Of a stretch of 27,704 nt of DNA, positions 7,820 to 14,076 are shown piece by piece. The number at the start of each line of letters is the position of its first letter. Positions within the stretch are counted from its first letter, which is position 1. This DNA is from a virus: IMG/VR virus record IMGVR_UViG_3300030106_001270, positions 1 to 27,704 of that record; one strand, 5' to 3'. The notes beneath the pieces are model-generated. The model saw only the letters and a program-made list of their open reading frames with translations. It ran no database searches and was not told the origin of the DNA. The position numbers and the translations under genes were made by a program.

Positions 7820-8877
7820 TTACAACTATAAATAAAAGCTCAGATCATTTTAAAGCAATTAAATATACAGGGACTGGATCATCAAACGCTATAACAGGCG
7901 TTGGACACCAACCTGATTTTTTATGGATTAAAACAGCAAATGGTGCAGAACATCATATTTTAATTGATGCAGTTAGAGGACTAGATAAACAAATGTATTC
8001 AAGTCACTCTTCATCACAAGATACAAATGCTCAATCAGTAACAGCTGTTGGTGCCGATGGATTTACTGTAGGCACAAATGCACAAACTAACGCTAACAGT
8101 AGTATTTTTATTGCTCAAACATGGAAAGCTGGTGGTGGAGCAGGAAGCTCTAATACAGATGGAACAATAAACACAATATCTACTTCTGTTAATACAACAG
8201 CAGGAATCAGTATATCTACTTACACAGGTAACGCTACACAAGGAGCAACAGTGGGACATGGTTTAGGTGTTGCACCAAAAGCGATTATAATTAAATCTTA
8301 TACAAACTCTGAACAATGGGTAGTTGGTCACAACGAAATGAATTCAACAAATGCTTGGGATTATTATATGCATCTTCAATCAAATGCCGCAAGAGGACAA
8401 AATAATAATAGGTTTGGTAATGTTTATCCAACAAACCAAGTATTCACATTAGGTAGTGAAGATCAAGTTAACAGTTCAAGCAAGTCTTATGTGGCTTACT
8501 GTTTTGCAGAGAAAAAAGGATTCTCTAAGTTTGGAACATATAAAGGTAACGGAAGTTCAGATGGTTTATTTATTTATACAGGTTTTAAACCAGCATGGTT
8601 AATGACTAAGTATGCTCATAGTGGTGGAACTGGAAGTTGGTTAATGTATAACACAGGACTTAATCCAACAAACAAAGATCAATTTTTTCATCACGAAGCA
8701 AACACAACTAATACTTGGGTTGATAATACTGACAGAGTAGATTTTTATTCTAATGGTTTTAAATTTGTAGACAGCACAAATTCAGATAGTAACACGAGTG
8801 GTGGGTATTATGTTTATATGGCATTTGCAGAGGCACCATTTGTAGGAACTAATAACATTCCGGCAACGGCTAGATAA
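7813..8877 (+). CDS. GFxPxxxxxK-repeat fibre protein (DUF7483-like), cassette copy 2
   Basis: The 354-residue product starts in TAATG overlap. It begins MAFTTINKSSDHFKAIKYTG; the first repeat runs to GVGHQPDFLWIK, the second is YTGNATQGATVGHGLGVAPK, and the third is YKGNGSSDGLFIYTGFKPAW. The segments HILIDAVRG, DGFTVG, AQTWKAGGGAG, YVAYCFAEKKGFSKFG and YYVYMAFAEAP align with copies 1 and 3. The C-terminus FVGTNNIPATAR resembles both the copy 1 end (DPATAR) and the copy 3 end (FVGTNNTPSLAF), as an intermediate would. Likely a receptor-binding or structural fibre chain. No enzymatic motif is visible. Confidence 0.85.
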   Translation: MAFTTINKSSDHFKAIKYTGTGSSNAITGVGHQPDFLWIKTANGAEHHILIDAVRGLDKQMYSSHSSSQDTNAQSVTAVGADGFTVGTNAQTNANSSIFIAQTWKAGGGAGSSNTDGTINTISTSVNTTAGISISTYTGNATQGATVGHGLGVAPKAIIIKSYTNSEQWVVGHNEMNSTNAWDYYMHLQSNAARGQNNNRFGNVYPTNQVFTLGSEDQVNSSSKSYVAYCFAEKKGFSKFGTYKGNGSSDGLFIYTGFKPAWLMTKYAHSGGTGSWLMYNTGLNPTNKDQFFHHEANTTNTWVDNTDRVDFYSNGFKFVDSTNSDSNTSGGYYVYMAFAEAPFVGTNNIPATAR

Positions 8878-8879
8878 TT

Positions 8880-10058
8880 ATGAGTAGTATATTAAAAGTA
8901 GATACGATACAGGACCAAAGCGGTAATCTTATCATCAGTAAAGATTCTGGTGGTGGAGGTTTTCTTAGTCCTTATGCATCTTCATCTGCTCCAATAGTAT
9001 ACACAGTTACAGTTGCAACTAAAACTACAGCACATCCTTATAGTGGTGTTGGTAGTTCTAATGCATATTTCATAAATGGTATTGAGTCACCGGTCATAGA
9101 ATTAAAAGGTAATGATACAGCAAAGCCATACTATTATAAATTTGATCAATCAGATGCTTCTAATGGAAATGGTGGTGGACACCCTTTAAGATTTTACAAC
9201 GACGCTGCTAAGACTACACAATTTACAACAGGTGTGACTACATCCGGTACACCAGGTCAAGCAGGTGCACACACAACAATTGCTGTAGATAAAGATACAC
9301 CTAGCATTTTATATTACCAATGTTCCTCACATGCACACATGGGTAACCACACAATACATAATTCACCAACAGTTAACACAGGTGTATTTTTAAAATTACC
9401 TACAGCTGATGGTACAAATGGTCAAGCGATAACGACTAACGGATCAGGGACATTAGCTTTTACAACTGTAGAAGAAACTAAACCAGTGATCTCGTCTATC
9501 AGTCCTACTGTAATTACAAATGATGCGACAAACGTTGTAATCACTGGAACAGGATTTAAAGATAGTTCAACGCCACCTTTTGTAGATGCAATTAATGCAT
9601 CAACTGGTGCGATCGTAACTGCAAACTCTGTAACATTTACAAGTGCAACTTCGGTAACTGCAAATTTTACTTTACCGGTTGATGGAACATATTTTTTAAG
9701 ATTAGAGAATAACGATGGTCTAGCATGTAGATCAGCATCAGCTTTACTTACTGTTTCTGATGCACCAGCATGGACAACTGCCGCAGGAAATTTAGGAACT
9801 GTTGCCGCTTTAGGAACTATAAACTTTACAGTTGCCGCAACAGATGCTACAAGTTTCGCTGTACAGTCCGGATCACTTCCAGGTGGTGCAAGTTTAAATA
9901 CATCAACTGGTGCTATCACTGGAACAGAAACTGGATCAACTGCAACAACCACGTATACGTTTACAATACGTGCAACTGATGCTCAGGCACAAACAGCGGA
10001 TCGTCAGTTTAATATTATAATATCACACGGAGCTTCAGGAGGAGCACAGTTTACATAA
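8880..10058 (+). CDS. Fibre protein: cupredoxin-like domain + TIG/IPT + Ig-like, cassette copy 3
   Basis: The product has 392 residues. Residues 1-25 are a leader (MSSILKVDTIQDQSGNLIIS). Residues about 38-165 are a beta domain absent from copies 1 and 2. It contains His101 (GGGHPLRFYND) and, after PGQAGAHTTIAVDKDTPSI, the loop YYQCSSHAHMGN with Cys148, His151 and Met154. This His...Cys-x2-His-x2-Met pattern is the type-1 (blue) copper ligand set, with the same loop spacing as amicyanin. Residues 201-292 are a TIG/IPT domain (KPVISSISPTVI, VVITGTGF) and 293-382 an Ig-like domain very close to copy 1 (FAVQSGSLPGGASLNTSTGA). Copper binding is inferred from residues, not shown. It might stabilise the fibre, or the site might be an inactive relic. 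Confidence 0.87.
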   Translation: MSSILKVDTIQDQSGNLIISKDSGGGGFLSPYASSSAPIVYTVTVATKTTAHPYSGVGSSNAYFINGIESPVIELKGNDTAKPYYYKFDQSDASNGNGGGHPLRFYNDAAKTTQFTTGVTTSGTPGQAGAHTTIAVDKDTPSILYYQCSSHAHMGNHTIHNSPTVNTGVFLKLPTADGTNGQAITTNGSGTLAFTTVEETKPVISSISPTVITNDATNVVITGTGFKDSSTPPFVDAINASTGAIVTANSVTFTSATSVTANFTLPVDGTYFLRLENNDGLACRSASALLTVSDAPAWTTAAGNLGTVAALGTINFTVAATDATSFAVQSGSLPGGASLNTSTGAITGTETGSTATTTYTFTIRATDAQAQTADRQFNIIISHGASGGAQFT

Positions 10059-11410
10059 TGGCTAGTACTTATTTATCAAAAACTTTAGCAGGCACAAGAA
10101 CAAATGGTAAAAAATGGACTTGGAGTGCTTGGGTTAAAAGAAATGCAACTGGATCAATACAACCACTATTTTATGCAGATGATGGTAGTGCAAATTATTA
10201 CACAACAGTAAGATTTCATGACACAGATTCAATTGTATTTAGAAATAAACATAGTAGTGATCAAGGTTATTTAATTACAACACGTCTTTTTAGAGATACT
10301 GGAGCTTGGTACCATATACAGGCAGTGTATGACAGTGATAATTCTACGTCAGGTGATAGGATGATTTTGTATGTCAATGGTGAAAGAATAACAGCATATG
10401 ATAATGAAGCATATCCAGGATCAAGTGCAGGTTCAACTATCAATGATGGTTATCAACATAGAATAGGTAGAGGTAATCAAGTAGATGGCTCTAGTTATTT
10501 TGATGGTTGTATGAGTCATGTGCATTTTGTTGATGGTCAAGCATACGCACCAACAGTATTCGGAGAAACAGATGCAACAACTGGTATTTGGAAAATTAAT
10601 ACAAATCCAACTGTTACTTATGGTATAAATGGTTTCTTTATTTTAAAAAATAGTAATGCAGTTACAGATCAATCTCCAAACTCCAACGCTTTTGCAGTTA
10701 GTGGTGGAACTTTGTTAACTACTCAAGATAATCCTAGTAACAACTTTCCTACTATTAATAGAATGTTATCTGCAACACCTCCAACATCAAAAGGTTGTTT
10801 AACAATTACAAAAACAAACTCAGGCTACAAACCAGGTTTATCTACTTTTGGTGCTCACTCTGGTAAATATTATGCTGAGTTTAAACTAGAAACTGCATCA
10901 GGTTATACAAACTTTGGTGTTGTAAATGCTTTTAAAAAGAAAGCTTTAGGAACTGGTTCATCTTTAGATTATATTGGTGATGGTAATGATGGAGTTGCTT
11001 ATCAACCAGGTTCATCATCACTTTATTATAATGGTTCATCACAAGGTAGTTATGGTTCTGCATCACAAGGAGATATTATCGGAATAGCTTTGGATATAGA
11101 TAACGGATATGTTTATTGGTCTAAGAATGGAACATTTTTAAATTCAGGAGTTCCAACCTCAGGTGGTTCAGGCACAGGAGGATTTGCTTTATCAAACATA
11201 GCTGACACACAATTTGGTAATTATTATATATTTGGAGTTTCAGTTGCTGGAACTTCTGGAACTAGAACAGTAGCAATTAATTATGGTCAAGGGTTTTTTG
11301 GAACTACTGCCGTAGCTTCTGCTGGAAATAACGCAAGTGGTCATGGTGTATTTGAATATGATGTACCAACTGGCTATACTGCACTTTGTACGAAAGGATT
11401 AAACGAATAA
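10058..11410 (+). CDS. LamG (concanavalin-like) + SPRY-like adhesin, cassette copy 3
   Basis: The 450-residue product follows AGGAGGAG (10037-10044) with a TAATG overlap. The LamG-like domain (residues about 15-170) has KKWTWSAWVKRNA, FRDTGAWYHIQAVYD, MILYVNGERITAYD and SYFDGCMSHVHFVDGQAYAP. The linker shows NPSNNFPTINRM, equivalent to NPSNVF in copy 2. The second sandwich (about 268-415) has SGKYYAEFKLETASGYTNFG, GDIIGIALDIDNGYVYWSKN and VAINYGQGFFGT, a good SPRY-like pattern. The end GVFEYDVPTGYTALCTKGLN is closest to copy 2. Inferred role: surface glycan recognition by the tail. Confidence 0.87.
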   Translation: MASTYLSKTLAGTRTNGKKWTWSAWVKRNATGSIQPLFYADDGSANYYTTVRFHDTDSIVFRNKHSSDQGYLITTRLFRDTGAWYHIQAVYDSDNSTSGDRMILYVNGERITAYDNEAYPGSSAGSTINDGYQHRIGRGNQVDGSSYFDGCMSHVHFVDGQAYAPTVFGETDATTGIWKINTNPTVTYGINGFFILKNSNAVTDQSPNSNAFAVSGGTLLTTQDNPSNNFPTINRMLSATPPTSKGCLTITKTNSGYKPGLSTFGAHSGKYYAEFKLETASGYTNFGVVNAFKKKALGTGSSLDYIGDGNDGVAYQPGSSSLYYNGSSQGSYGSASQGDIIGIALDIDNGYVYWSKNGTFLNSGVPTSGGSGTGGFALSNIADTQFGNYYIFGVSVAGTSGTRTVAINYGQGFFGTTAVASAGNNASGHGVFEYDVPTGYTALCTKGLNE

Positions 11411-11416
11411 TGGCAT
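11393..11416 (+). repeat. 24-base exact direct repeat, copy B (LamG/GFxP gene junction, cassette 3)
   Basis: Identical to 7796-7819. It spans the end of the LamG gene, the TAATG overlap and the start of the third cassette gene. It could be a site where homologous recombination exchanges or expands cassettes. Confidence 0.9.
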
Positions 11417-12441
11417 ACTCAATAAACCCAAAAAGTTATTTTAATACTAAACTTTACACAGGAAACGAAAGTGCTGGTCACTCTATTACAGGTGTAGGCT
11501 TTCAACCAGATTTTATTTGGTTTAAGAATAGAGGAACTACTGATAGTCATGCTGTGTATGATGCAGTTAGAGGAGTAACAAAAGAATGGAATCCTGATAC
11601 TGGTGATGGAGAAACAACTCAGTCTACAGGTTTAACATCATTTGATTCTGATGGATTTACAACTGGGGCAAGAACATTGCTTAACAGTAATAACCAACCT
11701 TTAGCTTCATGGCATTGGAAAATGAACGGAGCTGGTTCTTCTAACAGTGATGGTAGTATAACATCGACAGTATCTGTTAACTCTACTGCTAAAATGAGTA
11801 TAGTAAGATTTACCGGAACAGGATCTTCTGCAACAGTAGGACACGGACTTGGAGTAAAACCTGATTACATCATAGTAAAATGTATGGACTCAGGTGAAAA
11901 TGGAATGGTATGGTCTAATGCTATGGGAGCAAATCAATTTTTAAGATTAAGCACATCTGCTTCTCTTGGCACTGATACGGGTGTGTGGGATAACACAGCT
12001 CCAACATCAACTGTTTTTTATGTAAAAGATGAAAATGTAACTAATAAATCAGGTGCTGTTCATATTGCGTACTGTTTTTCTAATGTTGATGGTTTTTGTA
12101 GAGCAGGAGAATATCAAGGTAATGGAAACACAGATGGTACTTTTATTTACACAGGTTTTAGACCATCTTTCATTTTAACAAAATTAGCTAATACAGGAAG
12201 TGAAGATTGGAAGTTACATGATGATAGACGACCAGGATTTAACTTAACAAATGATTTTGTGCAACCAAGTAATAACAATGCTGAACTAGACACAAGTAAC
12301 CAAATGGATATTTTATCACATGGTTTTAAATGGAGAAGTACAAACACAGCGACAAACTCTAGTGGTAATACAATAATCTTTTTAGCATTTGCTAGAGAAG
12401 CATTCGTAGGGACTAATAATACACCAAGTCTAGCCTTTTAG
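11410..12441 (+). CDS. GFxPxxxxxK-repeat fibre protein (DUF7483-like), cassette copy 3
   Basis: I place the start at ATG 11410, inside the upstream stop, giving 343 residues. An in-frame ATG at 11386 would add eight residues inside the LamG coding end, but both sister genes start at the TAATG overlap. The N-terminus MAYSINPKSYFNTKLYTGNE is very like copy 1 (YFNTKLYTGNA). Repeats are YTGNESAGHSITGVGFQPDF, FTGTGSSATVGHGLGVKPDY and YQGNGNTDGTFIYTGFRPSF. It retains VYDAVRG, SFDSDGFTTG, ASWHWKMNGAG and IIFLAFAREAFVGTNNTP. The last residues (SLAF) differ from the ATAR end of copies 1 and 2. Function is inferred as the third chain of the adhesin set. Confidence 0.85.
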   Translation: MAYSINPKSYFNTKLYTGNESAGHSITGVGFQPDFIWFKNRGTTDSHAVYDAVRGVTKEWNPDTGDGETTQSTGLTSFDSDGFTTGARTLLNSNNQPLASWHWKMNGAGSSNSDGSITSTVSVNSTAKMSIVRFTGTGSSATVGHGLGVKPDYIIVKCMDSGENGMVWSNAMGANQFLRLSTSASLGTDTGVWDNTAPTSTVFYVKDENVTNKSGAVHIAYCFSNVDGFCRAGEYQGNGNTDGTFIYTGFRPSFILTKLANTGSEDWKLHDDRRPGFNLTNDFVQPSNNNAELDTSNQMDILSHGFKWRSTNTATNSSGNTIIFLAFAREAFVGTNNTPSLAF

Positions 12442-12453
12442 GAGTAACCTCGC

Positions 12454-13092
12454 ATGTATTTCGGAACTACTCCTTTTTCCGCAGCAGCATTCTCAGATGT
12501 CGGATTTAATCCAAACGCATTTGTCAATGTCCTTGGATCAAGAATTAATGTAAACATTGGTAACTCTACAATAGCAGGAGATGCTAATTTCTCAGTCACA
12601 GGTAATCGAGTAAATATATCTACTGGTAATGTAACTATTATTGGTAAGGCTAGAGAAGTCTTAGTAGGTAACGGTTTAGAATTAGGTATAGGTAATGCTC
12701 AAGCTTCTATACCTAAAGATGTACCAGTTACAGGAAAAGGTTTTGAAATAGCTAAAGGAACAGTTACTACGAAAGCTGGTGCCATACCAACTATAGCATC
12801 AAATAGATTTAATATTGGTACAGGCAATGTTACAATTATTGGTAAATGTAATTTATCCGTTACTGGTAATGGGTTTGAAGTAGCTCTTGGTAATGCAACA
12901 GCCAAAGCAAATGCAACTGCAATTGTATCTGGTAAGAGATTTAATATAGGCACAAGTGATGTAACTGTATTAGCGAAAGCTAAAGCGCTACCTTCTGGTG
13001 AGGGATTTGAATTAGGTACATCTGATATAACATTAAGAATGTGGGAAGCAGTACCTACAAACGCAACACAAACTTGGACGGCGATACCATAA
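12454..13092 (+). CDS. 22-residue-repeat (beta-solenoid-like) tail protein
   Basis: The 212-residue product begins MYFGTTPFSAAAFSDVGFNP, a leader shared with the next gene. Residues 26-201 are eight tandem 22-residue repeats with no gaps. Two flavours occur: [G/N]xR[F/V/I]N[I/V]xxGNVTIIGKA (repeats 1, 2, 5, 7) and GxG[F/L]E[L/I/V]xxG (repeats 3, 4, 6, 8). Examples are VTGNRVNISTGNVTIIGKA and IASNRFNIGTGNVTIIGK. The end is TQTWTAIP. Such short glycine-turn repeats suggest a beta-solenoid or similar stacked fibre. There is no enzymatic motif. Position after the adhesin cassettes suggests a fibre shaft or spike. SD is GGAG at 12441-12444. Confidence 0.83.
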   Translation: MYFGTTPFSAAAFSDVGFNPNAFVNVLGSRINVNIGNSTIAGDANFSVTGNRVNISTGNVTIIGKAREVLVGNGLELGIGNAQASIPKDVPVTGKGFEIAKGTVTTKAGAIPTIASNRFNIGTGNVTIIGKCNLSVTGNGFEVALGNATAKANATAIVSGKRFNIGTSDVTVLAKAKALPSGEGFELGTSDITLRMWEAVPTNATQTWTAIP

Positions 13093-13093
13093 T

Positions 13094-13339
13094 ATGTTTT
13101 TTGGAGCTACATCATTTTCAGCTACGACTTTTGCCGGAGTAGGTATTCAAAACGTTGTGGTGCTACCAAACGGTAATAGAATCAATATTAGCATAGGAAA
13201 TACAACAGTAGGGTTTGGAGTCCGGCCTACAGGCAACAGATTTAATCTTGCCAATGGTACTGTTAATGTGGTATCTTGGAACGATATAGATCCAAACGCA
13301 ACAGGGACATGGGTGCCTATTGACCCATTAAACCCATAG
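13094..13339 (+). CDS. Short paralogue of the 22-residue-repeat tail protein
   Basis: The 81-residue product starts MFFGATSFSATTFAGVGIQN, matching the leader of the preceding gene. It holds about two 22-residue repeats (PNGNRINISIGNTTVGFG, then PTGNRFNLANGTVNVVSW) and a similar end, NATGTWVPIDP against NATQTWTAIP. It looks like a contracted copy of its neighbour, from duplication followed by repeat loss, or the reverse. It lies 1 nt from the previous stop, so the two are probably co-translated. It may form a cap or short spike with its larger paralogue. Confidence 0.82.
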   Translation: MFFGATSFSATTFAGVGIQNVVVLPNGNRINISIGNTTVGFGVRPTGNRFNLANGTVNVVSWNDIDPNATGTWVPIDPLNP

Positions 13340-13346
13340 GAGAATT

Positions 13347-14066
13347 ATGGCATCAAGCACGTCAAGTGATTTAAAATTAGAACTAATTACAACGGGTGAA
13401 AAATCAGGAACCTGGGGTACTATTACAAATACAAATCTACAAATATTAGAACAAGCAGCTAGTGGTTATATAGCTATTGACGTAGCAGCTAGCGATGTAG
13501 CTTTGGCATTATCAAACCATGCCGTATCAAACGGTAAAAATTTATACTTTAAACTTACTGGCACTCTAGCAGCTAATAGAACAGTAACTATGCCTGACTC
13601 TGCGGAAAGAGTTTTTATTGTCGAAGATGCTACAGCTAGATCTTCTAACAACTATACACTAACAGTTAAGACCGTATCAGGAACCGGGATAGCTCTACCA
13701 ATCGGATCTAAATCTTTAGTGTACTCAGATGGTACTAATGTAAATAAAGGTTTAATTAACAAAGGGTACTACACAGTACCAGGAGCATACACTGCAGTAG
13801 ATGGAGATCAGTTATTAGTTGATACATCTTCAGGCGGTATTAATAGTTCAGTAACCATAACCCTACCAGCATCACCTGCTATCGGTAATGAAGTTACATT
13901 TATTGATAGTGGAAACAATGTTAATTCTAACAATCTTACAATTGCAAGAAATGGCTCAAACATATTAGGGGCAGCTTCTAATTTAGTTGTTAGTGTAAAT
14001 GGCTCAGCTTTTACATTAGTATATGTAAATGCAACAAGAGGCTGGGCATACAAAGATAAAATATAG
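13347..14066 (+). CDS. Tail protein with GEKSGTWG N-terminal motif
   Basis: The 239-residue product follows AGGAGA (13338-13343), which overlaps the upstream stop. The N-terminus LKLELITTGEKSGTWGTITN then LQILEQAASGYIAID matches a very common marine and cyanophage tail-protein domain (the pattern GExxGTWGxxTNxN). Later segments, TMPDSAERVFIVEDAT and YTLTVKTVSGTGIALPIGSK, then VYSDGTNV, are also typical. The C-terminal half (DQLLVDTSSGG...VTITLPASPAIGNEVTFIDS...GWAYKD) resembles the end unit of phage fibres. A virion location is well supported by family resemblance; the exact structural role is not known. Confidence 0.84.
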   Translation: MASSTSSDLKLELITTGEKSGTWGTITNTNLQILEQAASGYIAIDVAASDVALALSNHAVSNGKNLYFKLTGTLAANRTVTMPDSAERVFIVEDATARSSNNYTLTVKTVSGTGIALPIGSKSLVYSDGTNVNKGLINKGYYTVPGAYTAVDGDQLLVDTSSGGINSSVTITLPASPAIGNEVTFIDSGNNVNSNNLTIARNGSNILGAASNLVVSVNGSAFTLVYVNATRGWAYKDKI

Positions 14067-14076
14067 GAGCTAGCAG

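Larger units (their letters stand above)
5645..8877 (+). repeat. Tail-fibre cassette copy 2 (three genes)
   Basis: Second tandem copy of the three-gene adhesin module. Its left junction (5637-5650) and the copy 2/copy 3 junction (8872-8885) share the exact 14-mer AGATAATTATGAGT, covering the stop of the third gene and the start of the next first gene. This is as expected if the copies arose by tandem duplication. Confidence 0.9.
8880..12441 (+). repeat. Tail-fibre cassette copy 3 (three genes, with extra cupredoxin-like domain)
   Basis: Third tandem copy of the module. It is longer than copies 1 and 2 because its first gene carries an extra domain of about 120 residues between the N-terminal leader and the TIG domain. 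Order and junction style otherwise match the other two copies. Confidence 0.9.

Noticed and set aside
9422-9952. Long - strand open frame (176 residues) inside the copy 3 fibre gene
   Set aside because: It mirrors a well-supported + strand TIG+Ig coding region, has no ribosome site, and similar - strand frames appear under copies 1 and 2 only because Thr/Val/Ala codons rarely give reverse stops.
9770-9979. + strand frame of 69 residues rich in Cys and Arg
   Set aside because: It is a shifted-frame shadow of the Ig-like domain; the Cys/Arg richness comes from frame-shifted ACA/GCA codons, not from a metal-binding protein.
11386-11409. Earlier in-frame start for the third cassette-3 gene
   Set aside because: The extra residues (MYERIKRI) are out-of-frame reading of the LamG gene end; both sister genes begin at the TAATG overlap.
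2434-12441. Diversity-generating retroelement acting on the fibre genes
   Set aside because: Repeated, variable adhesin genes suggested it, but no reverse transcriptase, no template repeat near a variable 3' end and no A-specific variation pattern were seen; the copies differ by ordinary codon drift.
12454-13092. CRISPR-like array suggested by regular short repeats
   Set aside because: The period is 66 bases of coding sequence in one frame, with protein-level but not DNA-level identity; there are no identical repeats with unique spacers.
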